A DNA stretch of 64,000 nucleotides from contig CM055094.1 of the NCBI GenBank assembly GCA_029204225.1, positions 30,313,427 to 30,377,426 of the forward strand. Reading direction: 5' to 3'. The notes beneath the pieces were generated by a model. The model made no database searches. It was not told the DNA's origin and saw nothing but the letters and a program-made list of their open reading frames with translations. This DNA is from Diphasiastrum complanatum (taxonomy: Eukaryota > Streptophyta > Lycopodiopsida > Lycopodiales > Lycopodiaceae). The translations under genes and the position numbers were made by a program. This document shows, in pieces, positions 48,174-59,694 of the stretch. Numbering within the stretch: position 1 is the first letter of the stretch; each line of letters starts with the position of its first letter.

Positions 48174-49033
48174 AACAAAACATATTGACTGAAGTCACGT
48201 TCAATCTTATAGTAACTAACTATGAAATCGTCAGTACTACAGTGATTACGTAGCCAAACAATGAATTATCAGACAAAAGCAATATGAGATTTATCAGCTA
48301 CAAAACTATCACAGAGATGCATACATTCTGATATAATACTGAACACAATAAAGGATTGATTGATTCAGCATGAAACAAATGATGATGAACACAAGACAAT
48401 TGCGGATAGAAATCGCATACTCTAAGCTAGCTCTGAGTAACTGAAGATATTTGTCTAGCACTAATAGCAAAAGTCTAAATGAACTCTAAAAAACTGAGCT
48501 AGAATGCTCAAGGGTGTTCAAGCTTGAAAGCTTGAGAGAGCTGCTACTTGATTGAAAATAACAGAAGTATGATCAGCTATTTATACTAAGCAAAAATGCG
48601 GCAAGTCCAGTAGGAGAGCTAAATAGGTTGTAGATCTTAATGGCCAGTTGGCCATCATGAGTTGGCATCCATCCAGTTAGTACTTCTTGGAAATTGAGCG
48701 ATTTGTTGGAAAGGGGTGATAATGCAGTAATGACAAATTGAAGCTTGTGAAAGACTTACCGAGCACAGCGGAATGAGCCTGCTTCTAATGCATGACTACA
48801 CCTATCAATTTTGAACAAACATAATGACAAGAGTCAGGTTCAATCCTTTAGCAACTAACTTTAAAATCATCAGAGCTAAAGTGTTTACATAGCCAAACAA
48901 TCAAGAATTAAATTATCAAACAAAAGCAATATGAGATCACAGACATTCTAACATGATACTGAATGCAATAAAGGATAGATTGATTCAGCAAAATGATGAG
49001 TACAAGACACTCGCGGATAGGAACTGCGTACTC
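48174..49033. repeat. Long diverged direct repeat (two copies)
   Basis: The stretch 48174-48423 recurs at 48813-49033. Shared words include AGCCAAACAAT, CAAAAGCAATATGAGAT, AATAAAGGAT and TTGATTCAGCA, with several small deletions in the second copy. The second copy is cut exactly at the start of the copia LTR at 49034. The 390 bp between them show no gene. Confidence 0.8.
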
Positions 49034-49712
49034 TGTTAGAATTTAGCAATTTTCACATGGTTTTTTTGATGTATTTGACATCTATGTGGATCCACACGTG
49101 TGAGGACCTGTCCACACGTGTGAAATGACACTTGTAATATTCAGATCCATTTTGATTAGCTTTCATTTGAGTCAAATATGACATCTCCTAAATCATAGGA
49201 GTTAGGTCATAGATTGTAGGAATCTAGAAGGTCAACACATGCACCAATGGATGATGTGGCAAACTTGATAGATCTTATCCAAAGTGGATATGGATGAGTA
49301 CAATGAGCTGTCCCACATGTGCTGGATGCAGCTTAGAGAGAGATTATGGTGATTGTGTACTTGATTCATGATGGATCCATTGTGAACCTAATGATGAGAA
49401 ACATTGGTTTGTGAAGCAATCTTGGTGTTTTCACTCTCTATAGCACTTTCTTTGTGAATGAATGTTTAGTAAATCATAAGTAAACTATTTCTCTATTATC
49501 AGGCCGTACAGTAGTTGTACTTCACACGTGTGAAGCCATGGATCATCATTTCTTGATTGTTCTTGCTTGGAATCACAAAGATTGTCAAGTAGAAGCTAGA
49601 TTTGGAAGCTGGTCTTGATATAGATCAAGATCCCAAGCTACCAATCACTCTTTGTGATCATTTGTAGATCAAATTCAGTCCAAAACTCTAAATTTTGACA
49701 TGGTATCAGATC
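49034..49712 (+). mobile_element. 5' LTR (667 bp) and primer site of a second copia family
   Basis: It starts TGTTAGAATTTAGC and ends AAATTTTGACA at 49700, followed at once by TGGTATCAGATC, the primer-binding site. The LTR contains three CACACGTGTG palindromes (49093, 49113 and 49523). No second LTR of this family is recognised in the window. Confidence 0.82.
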
Positions 49713-50301
49713 CAAGTCAAAGAGCTTAGTTGGTGAAAGCATTAATGCTAGATTCATTTTGAAGGAGGGCAACCTTTACTAATAGTTTAGTTGTGATGTT
49801 GAGGTTCAGATTTTTGTGTAAATTTCAGATGTACTTCTTACATGTGTGAGAGGCTGCTGGAGATGTACTTTCACCAAAACTTTGTGTTTTTTCAATATTT
49901 GATCTTCAAAACAAGTTGTGAAGAGTGAAACTAGTGATGTGCTTGTAAAAATCCATTGTATCCATTATAGATTTGATGTAGAATGGTGTTAGAAGTTTAT
50001 TAAACCTCCAAATCATTGAGAGTGAATTTTGAGGCTTATGTTTTAGTTCAAGAGTGAAGCTAAAATCAATTCTAAACACCATAGTAAGGCATTGGCACTT
50101 CCAAGAGTCAAATCCAAGCTTCTAAATTGAATAGATTGTGTAGAATTCAATTTCTCAAGTATTTTTGAGTTTAAGATCATACTAGATCTTGATTCTTGAG
50201 TTTTGTGAGATTCAAGAGTGTAGCTTTGTAACTAAATTCTGAGAAAGAGAGAAGGGAGAGCCTTTGAAATAGTACATTTGTTGTACTTGTTACTAGTTAG
50301 A

Positions 50302-51320
50302 ATGGGTTCAATTGGAGCCTATATTCTTGAGGCTAGTGAGAGGCTAAATTCTAGTAATTATTCAACTTGGAAAGTAAGAATGGAGTCACTTCTAGTTCTC
50401 CAAGACTTGTATGATCTTGTCATTGGTGAAGAAGAAGAGCCTCAAGGAGGACAAGATCAAGTAAGATACAAAAAGAGAGCTAGACTAGCATTACATTGCC
50501 TAAAAATGAATGTTAGTTATGAACTTCTTAAAGAAGTTGCTTCAAGTACCTTGGCCAAGGAGGCTTGGAACTCCTTAAAGGGGACTTATGGATCCAAGAA
50601 TACCTCTAGAGTGCTTATGCTAAGGAATAGAGTTCTACAAAGCACTAGAGGTAATGATGAGAGTGCTCAAGAATATGTCTTAGGATTAAATCTCTTAATA
50701 AAAAACTTTCCATCATAAGTGAGAGTATTCAAGATGATGAGCTTGTTCAAATCATTTTGAATGGTCTTGGAGTTCTCCAATCTTGTACAAAGCTTTGCTA
50801 TTCAAGATTCTCTACCTTCTATTGACAAGCTCCATATTGTGCTTGTGGCCGAGGAGAGTAGAATCCTTCATGTCAAGCAAAGGATTGGTTCCTTAAAGTT
50901 GCATGATGGTGATGAGAAGGCCAACTTCTCAAGCAAAGGAAAGGCAAAGTCCAAGAAGAAGATCCAACAAAAGGAGACCAAGAGTGATGATCAACCATCA
51001 AGCTCTAAAGGTGGAAAGAAGAACAAAGCCAAACTCAAGTGCTTCTTTTGTGGAAAGAAGGGGCACTTTTCATCTGAGTGCTACAAGAAGAAGAATGCAC
51101 AAGGAGAGAGCAAGCAGGTAACCTCACCCTTGAGGAAGAAGAGGATGAAGTGGATTCATCCTTGATGGCATCTACATCAGCATCCAAGAGCTACTCCAAT
51201 GACACATGGTGGATTGATAGTGGGGTTAGCTCCCACATGACATTCCAAAAGGATTTTTTCTCAACTCTTGTACCTTTTATAGGTTGTAAAAAGTCTATTT
51301 TAATATCAAGTGGTCAAGTA
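50302..51320 (+). mobile_element. Copia gag and start of protease, truncated
   Basis: Gag starts at ATG 50302 (MGSIGAYILEASERL) with the family's NYSTWKVRMESLL block, and reads on to 50716, where it stops. After a frameshift it continues through VLVAEESRILHVKQR and a Lys-rich stretch to the CCHC knuckle CFFCGKKGHFSSEC (about 51040-51080). In a third frame WWIDSGVSSHMTF gives the protease site with DSG. Coding ends near 51320; integrase, RT and RNase H are missing. Confidence 0.87.
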
Positions 51321-51756
51321 TGAACAAGATAAGTTGTACACTCATCGATGTACCTGATAGGTGCTTGTAGTTTTTGTGAATTGTTTGGGGGCAGTTATTC
51401 TGGCTGCTCCTTTGTGTGCTGCACCTTGGCTAGCTTGCAAAATTTTGCAAGATCTAGACAAGTGACTATAGATCATAGACACGACACGAACAATCAGTGA
51501 TGGAAGAGTTGAGAGCATTTGTATTTCTAGTTTTCTTTTGTTTTGAGTGACTTGATCAGTGTCACACACGTTGGTGGCTTGTCGCTCCCCTTACGGAAGT
51601 CGCTATGTTCTGCTTGGTGGCAGACTTTCATGCATAGCTGATAATGCTAACACATTGTTCTCTACATCTCTCCTTTTTTTTGCTCTATATTCTCTATTGT
51701 TCTATCCTATACTTATTACATCTGGAGAAATTACAAGATCACTTAGCAAAAGTCTA
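51321..51756. other. No gene recognised between two retroelements
   Basis: Small open frames only. The left border is the break in the copia protease and the right border is the edge of LTR similarity at 51757. Confidence 0.4.
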
Positions 51757-52346
51757 CTACAGGACAGGTCTTTTGGCCTTTTATTTACATGAATTTTGGC
51801 CTTTCAATGTTGTAACAGTAGATATCTAATCGTTTATGACGGTTGATATTCAGATATACATTTTGTTTCCAAGGTCGAATAAATTCTGTTTGCGAATTAT
51901 TCGCGACAATCCATCTCTTCATCTCAGCTTCGTGTTTTGTGTATTGTTCGCGACACTTGTTTCTTTACAACATTTTCGTCTTTCACGAATTGTTCGCGAC
52001 AGATGACAATTCTTGAGCTTGAAGAACAGTCCAAAAGATTTCATGAATTGTTCGCGACAATTTCGCGACATCTGAGGCTTGAATAAGAAACAAAATATTT
52101 CATGACAAGATTTTGTTCGCGAATCTTTCGAGCTTCAACAAGAAAGCCACGAGCTTCTTCAAAAAACTATTTTGTGAATCTTTCGAGTTGATTGCTAAAC
52201 AAATTTTGTGAATCTTTCGCGAATCTTTTCGAGTTGGTCACGAATAGAAATGTTTTGAGTTCGCGTTCGTTTCTTTCTCATCCTTTGTCAAGTAAACTGC
52301 GCACTTTGTTGGTAGAATCAAGATCTATTTGATCAGTAGTTCTACA
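51757..52346 (-). mobile_element. 3' LTR of a TCGCGA-rich copia element, minus strand
   Basis: On the minus strand it starts TGTAGAACTACTG at 52346, directly after a purine stretch (TTGAGAAGGAGC). 51757-51900 matches 55009-55155 (same orientation), while 51890-52346 matches the reverse complement of 55941-56442. Seven TCGCGA palindromes lie between 51890 and 52240. The left end is truncated relative to the 5' LTR. Confidence 0.8.
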
Positions 52347-52354
52347 GCTCCTTC

Positions 52355-53090
52355 TCAAAGTGGCAGTTGGATTAACTCCAATCTTCTTCGCTGCTTCTCG
52401 AACAAAGCTTTACTTAGTGGCTTTGTAAAGATATCAGCTATTATTTCCTCTTTGGGTAAGAAGATTGTCTTCAGTATCTTCTTCTCAACTAAGTCCCGAA
52501 TCACATGATACTTGATAGCTATGTGCTTCATTTTTGAGTGAAATACAAGATCTTTCGTAAGATAGATTGCTGAAGTGTTATTCATTCACAAGACATAAGG
52601 TTCAGAACTAGATTCATTGAATCCTTCCAATATTTGTTTAATCCAGATCAGCTCGTTTGCCATCTTAGATGCTGCTACATATTCCACTGCACAGGAAGAT
52701 TGAGCTACTGTTGTTTGCTTTTTGCTAATCCATAGTATGGCTGCGCCAGATGCTAGAGTACAACCTCCTGAAATACTTTTGCTATCAAACTTCATGGATG
52801 CCCAGCTTGCGTCACTGTAAGATTCGATGTGAAATCCAGTTTCCTTCGAATAACATAGTCCATAGTCTTTTGTTTCTTGGAGACATTGTAGTACTCTCTT
52901 TGCCAACTTCCAATGCAACGATCTTGGGTTCTGATTATATTGGCTCAGCTTGTATACTGCAAACGCTATATCAGGTCTAGTGTTGTCTGCTAGATATAAC
53001 AATGATCCGATCAGCCTACGATAGGGTGACAGGATTTGCAGGTAGTTCAAATATCTCTACTTTTGATTTCGACTCCTTGAATTCTCTGAC
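52355..53090 (-). mobile_element. Copia RT end and RNase H
   Basis: YRRLIGSLLYLADNTRPDIAF and KLAKRVLQCLQETKDYGL open the region. SDASWASMKFDSKSISG, AVEYVAASKMANELIW, LTKDLVFHSKMKHIAIKYH and ADIFTKPLSK are RNase H landmarks. One stop near 52585 splits it. RT upstream of YRRLIG is missing: the sequence joins a protease fragment at about 53100-53190, so integrase and RT have been deleted. Confidence 0.85.
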
Positions 53091-53190
53091 TTTTGTTGGC
53101 TTGGTACAAGGCTTCCATGTTCATGTGACATAGCTTCTTGTGCCACAGTACATCTGTTGATTCTTGAGTTTGATTGACTTGTTCGATTCT

Positions 53191-54562
53191 TGTTCAAATG
53201 TTCAGGTTATATAAAAAAATTTCTCTATTGCCTTTAACAACCCGGTTATCAGAATATTCCTCAAACAATTTACAATGGTCCTTCGTGAAGGTTACTGACA
53301 TGCTTGTATCGACTATCTTGGCAATAAATAGAAGATCTTTATCAAGAGTAGGGACACAGAGAACTTCCTCCAGTTTCTTGTCTCCTTGATTCGTGTCCAG
53401 CCATAGTACACCAGTTCCATCAAGCACGTGTTTAGAACCGTCTCCAAGTGTAATTAATCTCGAATAGTTCGTCTTCTTGTACTCCGAGAATATTTGTTTC
53501 GAGAAAACAAAATGTGAGGTGGCTCCCGAATCAAGTACTACTTCTTGAATTGAATTAGATGAACAGCATAGATCAGTACTAACATAAGCTACTGAATTTC
53601 TTGTTGCCCTGTCTTCTGCTGCTCTGGAGCATTCTGCTTTGTCTTTGACATAATTTGAATTTGAAGGTTCGCTTTGATTCTTCTCCTTCTTGTTTCTGGG
53701 ATTCTGATAACAGCCTACTACTACATGACCCCGTTTATGACAATGAATGCATTCAATCTTTGGATTTAGCCAACACATTTCTTCAGTGTGACCTAATCTT
53801 TTGCATCTGTTGCAGATCTTCCTATCACCCAAATTCTTCTGTTGTTTTTCAAAATGGTTGTTCATTAGTCTTAGACTCATTCTTCTTAGACGACTCCCTC
53901 TTAAACTTAGACTTCTTAGAAGATTTATTCTTCTGAGTAAATAGAGCATTTTCTGAATCACCATTGTCGTCATAGCGTTCACGAGCTTCTACTTCCTCCT
54001 AAACTCCGTCTATTGCCTTTTGAAGTGTCATTGTCACATCTTTCGCCAATAAGGTTCGAGTTGTGTGGAATGACCTGGGTAGGGATCGAAGAAAATAACT
54101 AAGCTGTTTTTCCTTAGAAATTATATTTCCTGTACCAGAATTCTGCAAGAAAATAAAAAGATCTTTAATCTTTTGCATGAATGTGTTCAGGTCTTTGCCA
54201 TCCCACTGTAGGTAAGTTAATTGGTCTTCCAAGAATATGATCTGATTACGAGATCGAGCCTTATTATTGGTTTGCAATTCTTCCCATAAATCCTTTGCGT
54301 TTGAAATTGATGTAAGATCTAGTATTATATTGTCATGCACTGAAGATGCAATAATTGCTATAGCTTTGTCATTTTTTAAACTTCATTCTCGAAGTTCTTT
54401 GCCAGGAGTAGCTTCTGGCTTCTCCTCAATTAGTTCTATCCATTGCCATAGACCTTCGTCCTTCAACAAGAGTGAAGTCTTTAATTTCCAAATCAAGTAG
54501 TTTGAACCTTCTAGGTCCAAGATTGTAGTGATCTTAGATTGAATATTGGTGATCGACGACAT
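53191..54562 (-). mobile_element. Copia gag and protease
   Basis: Gag starts at ATG 54562-54560 with a LEGSNYLIWKLK block, has a stop near 54385, and continues through 54340-53999 (LEDQLTYLQWDGKDL). Two zinc knuckles follow in 53194-53982: CNRCKRLGHTEEMC and CIHCHKRGHVVVGC. The protease site is VVLDSGATSHFVF. The pair of knuckles is characteristic of this lineage compared with the single knuckle of the other copia elements here. Confidence 0.87.
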
Positions 54563-54665
54563 CTTTTTAATTCTGAATAACCTCCAGATAGCGGATTATT
54601 GATGGATGTATGAAGAATGTTGAGAGGGATGCGAAGATACCATTGTATCAACTTTAATTCCGTAT

Positions 54666-55157
54666 GCTCTGATACCACTGTAGGAAAAATAGTAATTATT
54701 CTTCCACAGAGAACACGATGCAAGTTTGAATAAATCAAACTAATATCAGTGTCTTCAATCGGGATTGTATATGATCTATGTACTAATAGAACAATATTAG
54801 TTCTGAATGAATATGTGTGCGAAAATTATATGCAAAAGCAAGAGACAACTTGAGACAATTTAGACAATAAGAAACTATTGATCAAAAAATAAATTTTTAT
54901 AACTTTGAATCTGATTCATCAATATACATCTCTTGTTGTCTTATCTCGCTGTTGTGTCTCTGATTGAGTGAGTGTGTTACAACGAATAGTGCACATGTAT
55001 TTATATTGCTACAGGACAGGTCTTTTGGCCTTTTATTTACAGGTCTTTTGGCCTTTCAATGCTGTAACAGTAGATATCTAACCGTTTACGATGGTTGATA
55101 TTCAAATAGACGCTCTGTTTTTAGGATCGAATAAATTCTGTTCGCAAATTATAGAAT
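54666..55157 (-). mobile_element. 5' LTR (partial) and primer site, minus strand
   Basis: GCTCTGATACCA at 54666-54677 is the minus-strand primer site. The LTR end (read on the plus strand, TGTAGGAAAAATAG) begins at 54679. The stretch 55009-55155 matches 51757-51900 of the other LTR. A duplicated AGGTCTTTTGGCCTTT lies at 55017-55058. The LTR breaks off near 55157 and adjoins coding sequence in the opposite orientation. Confidence 0.8.
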
Positions 55158-55860
55158 CCAAATATGTCAACAAAGCCTCAAAACGACAGAAGAAAAAAAG
55201 CTCTAAGCAGTCCGCATCAAATCATAAACCAACTCAAAGTCGAGAACAATGATCAAATCCACAGTCAAAGAAGAAGATGTTCTATAAGTATTGCAAGCGC
55301 ACTAATCATGAGATCCAGGATCGCAGGGTTCTCAAAGCGAATATTGCTAGTAAGAAACCAGATCAACAAACGAATGCAGTCACAACACCTCTCGACATCG
55401 AAATGGACAAAGGAGCATTTATGGTCAAAGATCGAAAAATACTATTGGATAATTCTTAGTTTCTAGATTTTGGAGCTACTCAACATATGACCAATCATCG
55501 TGAACATTTTCACTTCTATATGCGTTACAATACAAAGAAGTACGTTTAGCACTCACACTATCGAAGATGAAGGCATTGTAAGATTGAAATTCCAGCATGA
55601 TCAATTCAAACTACTATCAAATGTTTTGTATGTATCTAAACTCTCTACGAATCTATTATCAGTAAGTAGGATCACTGATTTAGGTCATAGGGTGGAGTTT
55701 GAGTCTGATCAATGCCGAATCATCGATAGGACAAGTAAGGTCCTTGCACTCAACAAGAGGCATGGATACTTATATAGATTGGCATATTGTTATTCTGATA
55801 CTAGTCAAGCCTTGAAAACCTCTGTTCTTCTCAATAAAGTATTACTATGACATCATCAAT
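55158..55860 (+). mobile_element. Copia gag end, protease and pre-integrase fragment, plus strand
   Basis: A knuckle-like YKYCKRTNHE is followed by LDFGATQHMTNHREHF, a protease site in which the usual DSG reads DFG. VLYVSKLSTNLLSVSRI and HGYLYRL are pre-integrase landmarks. Stops and frameshifts are frequent. Its orientation is opposite to the element at 51757-55157, and a plus-strand LTR of the same family follows. Confidence 0.75.
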
Positions 55861-55940
55861 TAAGACACTTGAATCATACATTTGTTTCATACATGTCTAA
55901 ACGATTCCTAGCACTTGATCTTGACTATCTAGTCGATAAA

Positions 55941-56442
55941 TGTAGAACAACTGATCAAACAGATCTTGATTCTACTAACAAAACGCGTAGTTTACTTGAC
56001 AAAGGATGAGAAAGAAATGAACGCGAACTCGAAACATTTATATTAATCGTGACCAACTCAAACAGGTCGCGAAGGATTTGCGAAATTTGTCTTGCAATCA
56101 ACTTGAAAGATTCGCGAAACGGTTTCTTGAAGAAGCTCGTAGCTTTCTTGTTGAAGCTCGAAAGATTCGAGAATAGAATCTTGTTGCGAAATATTTTGTT
56201 TCTTGTTCAAGCCTCAGATGTCGCGAAATTGTCACAAACAATTCACAAAATCTTCTAGACTGTTCTTCAAGCTCACATGTCGCGAAACTATCTCGAACAC
56301 TTTGCAAAATATTCTAGATTTCTTCTTCAAGCTCAAGAATTGTCATCTGTCGCGAACAATTTGCGAAAGACAAAAATGTCGCGAAGAGACAAGTGTCGCA
56401 AACAATTCGCGAAACGGAAGCTGAGACAAAGAGATGGATGAA
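55941..56442 (+). mobile_element. TCGCGA-rich copia LTR, plus orientation, truncated
   Basis: It starts TGTAGAACAACTG and is the reverse-complement counterpart of 52346-51890, including GATCTTGATTCTAC and GTTTACTTGACAAAGG. Seven TCGCGA palindromes are present. Similarity ends near 56442. Together with 51890-52346 it forms an inverted repeat of about 0.5 kb with a 3.6-kb loop. Confidence 0.8.
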
Positions 56443-57780
56443 TCATACGAATCTAAATATTTATTATTGACGGATCATAAATAGATACTTAATTATTGTT
56501 AGAGGATTATTTGGAATTGAGATGATTATTAAGTGTGATGATTAATTCTTGATGTATTAATTGAGTAAGAAATTAGATCAGTGTTTTGAATCTCTCTACT
56601 CTAGTATTTTATTTAGAGAACCTATGGATCTCACAACCATTCTCACAAGATAAGTATTTTATTTGTGGAGAATTTAACTTATCTAGTGGATGTTATTCTG
56701 CTACAGTTTATGGTCTGCAGATGCTTGAGTACAGTTCTTCATTTGACTGGATCTCCAGTTATCATAGGAGACAGACAAGTCTATTAAGATGAATGAATGC
56801 TATTTTCTTGTATTTGGTGCTAGAAACAGGAGCATTTTAACTCAAAAGAGTATCTGGGATACTCAGAGTTGAATTTTAATCATTCTATATTTTAATGATT
56901 CTCCTAGATGTTCTAATTGGATGAACCATCATATCTTAGAATTTTGATTCTAAGGATATTTGTACTTGAAAGCTTATGAATTATCTGTCAGAGTTGTGGA
57001 TAATTTCAAATTGTAATTATAATTATTTTATTATTTCTTTAACTTCAATCTCTTAAGTTAGGTTATTTTACCTAGTATTTTATGTAAGTGTTTTAAATGA
57101 AGGTGATGTTACTAACTTGTGGTGAATGTAACCCAGATGGAAAATTTATCGCTTAGTGTACTTTTCAAACTTGAGTTGTACTCCAGTGCAGAGATTATCA
57201 CTTGGAAAATAGGATTATCTTTGAGTACTTGTTTGATGTGAAAGTTAGACTAAGGATAATGATTTTCTAGGATGATATTGAGAGTTAAAAGAACTGTTCA
57301 TGTTATTTTTTCCTGTTTAGAGTGCTTCTAAGGATAGAAGCAGTTTAAGGACACGTGAAATTCTACGTTCTAGTCGTGGAGGAGTTGGATTAGAAGATTC
57401 AGCACATTCACGAGACATGATGCAGAGTGTGGAGGAGAGTAACAATACAGATGATCAGGTCAATACTGTACTTGGCAAAAAAAAGATAGTTTGCTTGTAG
57501 AATGGAGAGTGTAGGACAAAAAACTGGTCTAGCCTTTCTAGAACTTCCAACTTAGGATTTAAAACTTCAAAGTTTCTTAACTTAGAAAAACTTAAGACAA
57601 AAAAATTTTAATCTTAAGTTTCCTAAGTCTAAGTTCTAAATCTAAGTTTAAGCTATTTTCTTATTTTTTAAGCTTATACTCATGGGCTTACAAACACATG
57701 CCATGGCGGAAGTTTATTAACAGACAATCGTACGTGGACTTACAAAACACATGCCACACGAAGTTTTATTTCTCTCTTTT
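56443..57780. other. AT-rich DNA with traces of gypsy C-terminal sequence
   Basis: Near 57140, GAAAATTTATCGCTTAGTGTAC resembles the LEDLLLSV segment of the gypsy tail at 16480, and near 57331 TTCTAAGGATAGAA then CAGTTTAAGGA resembles the gypsy 3' end at 2900-2930. These suggest a decayed gypsy tail. A short imperfect duplication (TTACAAA-ACACATGCCA) lies at 57685-57765. Confidence 0.35.
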
Positions 57781-57791
57781 CTATTTTTTCT

Positions 57792-58260
57792 GTGGTAGCA
57801 CAGATGCTAACACTGGTAAAGACCACCACGAAGGCATCTGATTTAGCTCAGGCATTTGTAGAGTGTCTGTTTAGACTTTACGGATTACCAAGTGATATTG
57901 TGAGCGATCGTGATCCGAAGTTCACCGGTCACTTTTGGTCGGCCGTGTTTGCTAAACTAGAGATGACTCTGAGCTTGGGTTCTTCTGATCATTCTGAGAT
58001 GGATGGACAAACGGAAAGAACAAATCAGACAATGGAACAAATGCTTCGGGCATATGTTTTTCGATGACAATCTGATTGGGAGAAGTATCTTCCATTGATC
58101 GAGTTTGCCTATAACAGTAGTAAGCATTCGGCTACCGGTTATAGCCCATTTATGCTTATGTACGGTTTTGAGCATAGGTCACCCATTGCAATAGAGACTC
58201 GGACGATCAAGTTTCAGAAGGTAGTGAATGTCCTACATGATATGCAAAAAATGCTACGGA
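57792..58260 (+). mobile_element. Ty3/gypsy integrase core fragment
   Basis: The frame shows LPSDIVSDRDPKFTGHFW with the second catalytic aspartate and MDGQTERTNQTMEQML with the catalytic glutamate, then YLPLIEFAYNSSKHSATG and MYGFEHRSP. Stops at 58065 and 58267 break the frame. The first aspartate and zinc domain are absent. It is closest to the chromovirus type by its block wording. Confidence 0.85.
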
Positions 58261-58429
58261 TTGCATGTTAGCGGATTCCAGAGAATCCCCAGATGCCGAG
58301 CCAAGCTGAAGACACAGAATATCTCTCACCCATGACTAAGGAGGTCTCAGAAGGAGGAGAGCAAAAGAAGCTGAGAGCCGAGCATGAGAGTCGAGAAATG
58401 ACTAGCTAGGATGACAGTGAATTATCTAT

Positions 58430-59387
58430 GTGAGCCTACATGGTGTATCCCAGAGAAGGAATGACCATGTAGGAGCTAGTAATAATTTCTAGGCATTGTA
58501 AATAAATGTAGACTCTCCTTAAATAATTTAGAGTGAGCCACCTTTTGATGGTGACTTCTAGTGGAAGGGCAATTTCCACATGTAATTTCTAATTTGGTGG
58601 AATTGCCACTTGGGCTCCACATGGGCAGCCCTCTTGTTTATTTAAGGCCCCCCCTCTCTTGTGAGGGAGCTTTGAATGTATTATCAAGTTCTCTTGAGTG
58701 AATAAAGAAGATCTTCCACGAGTTCTTGATCGTTGCTAAGCTCCTTGTTCATGGCAATGTTCTTGAGTGAAATTCCTATGAGCATGCTTGATTTCCTTTT
58801 GTGTTTGTGGATTAATTAGCTAGTTTTCTTGCTTACTCTCTTGCTTTTAGTTGTGGATTAGATTTCATTTCTTGTTTGTGGATTAAGGTAGGAATCAACA
58901 TTCAAGTAAAGCAAATAGGCTGGATTTGTGGTGTAGATCATGCATATTCTCTGACATTCCAGTTCTTGATTGTTCTTGGGCATTCTAAGCATCAAGAAAT
59001 GGGTGTTTCTTGATTTTTGGGCTGCTAAAGTGTTGTTAGAAAATTAGTTTTCTTGTTTCTTGTTTTCTTGATTGAGTAGCTTAATCTTGTTCTTGTTTTT
59101 TTCCTGATTTTAGTAGATAGTTTGTATAATTGCTCCTCGATTCAGATTGCTGATCTATTTGAGCTAGGACTGGTTGCATGGCTTATTTATGCATGTAGCT
59201 GAGTAACGAATCCATCTCTTCTCACTGACAGGCTGGGAATACATGCTGTGATCTGAGAAACACTTATGTTTGAAAACTGTTCTAATAAGAAGATCAAACC
59301 GTAAGAACTGTAACTAACAGAAGAACGAACAAACAAAGAAGAGAAAAGTGAAAACCGTGTTCACAGATTCAGTGGAATCTGTGAACA
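58430..59387 (+). mobile_element. Probable gypsy LTR ending in a hairpin
   Basis: A TATA-like TTTATTTAAGG near 58637 and a polyadenylation-like GAATAAAGAAG near 58700 suggest promoter and R region. The right end is fixed by GTGAACA (59381-59387) followed by a primer site. Just inside the end is a perfect 12-bp inverted repeat: GTTCACAGATTC (59359-59370), AGTG, GAATCTGTGAAC (59375-59386). The left limit is not determined. Confidence 0.5.
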
Positions 59388-59402
59388 TTTGGCGCCATTT
59401 CC
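59388..59402 (+). other. Primer-binding site of GGCGCC type
   Basis: TTTGGCGCCATTTCC follows the LTR end. TGGCGCC-starting primer sites are known from Athila/Tat-type plant gypsy elements and differ from the TGGTATCAGAGC sites elsewhere in the window. Confidence 0.65.
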
Positions 59403-59694
59403 ATAGCTACACAGACACTAAACCACGCCATACCATTCCAATCTGTGCGAAAAAACCACCGCTCTGAAGTCTCTCACACATCACCTTCCCGAGGCTTGTC
59501 ACTTTCATCTCAACTGACGCACAGCTCCACTCTCGACCGAGGCTTCACGCTCCTATCCTAGCCGAGCTCCACAACTCCCGTCTGGACCGGACGAAATCTT
59601 GTTTCATTTACCTATTGAGACTACACACTCACTCTCGATAGAACCTATTCGCAATATCCTGTAAAGTCCTGAGTCAAATTTCAACCAATGCTCA

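Noticed and set aside
57481-57780. Possible stem-forming CTTAAG/CTAAGTTC-rich stretch as a structured RNA
   Set aside because: The AT-rich words pair in many poor ways and there is no single convincing stem.
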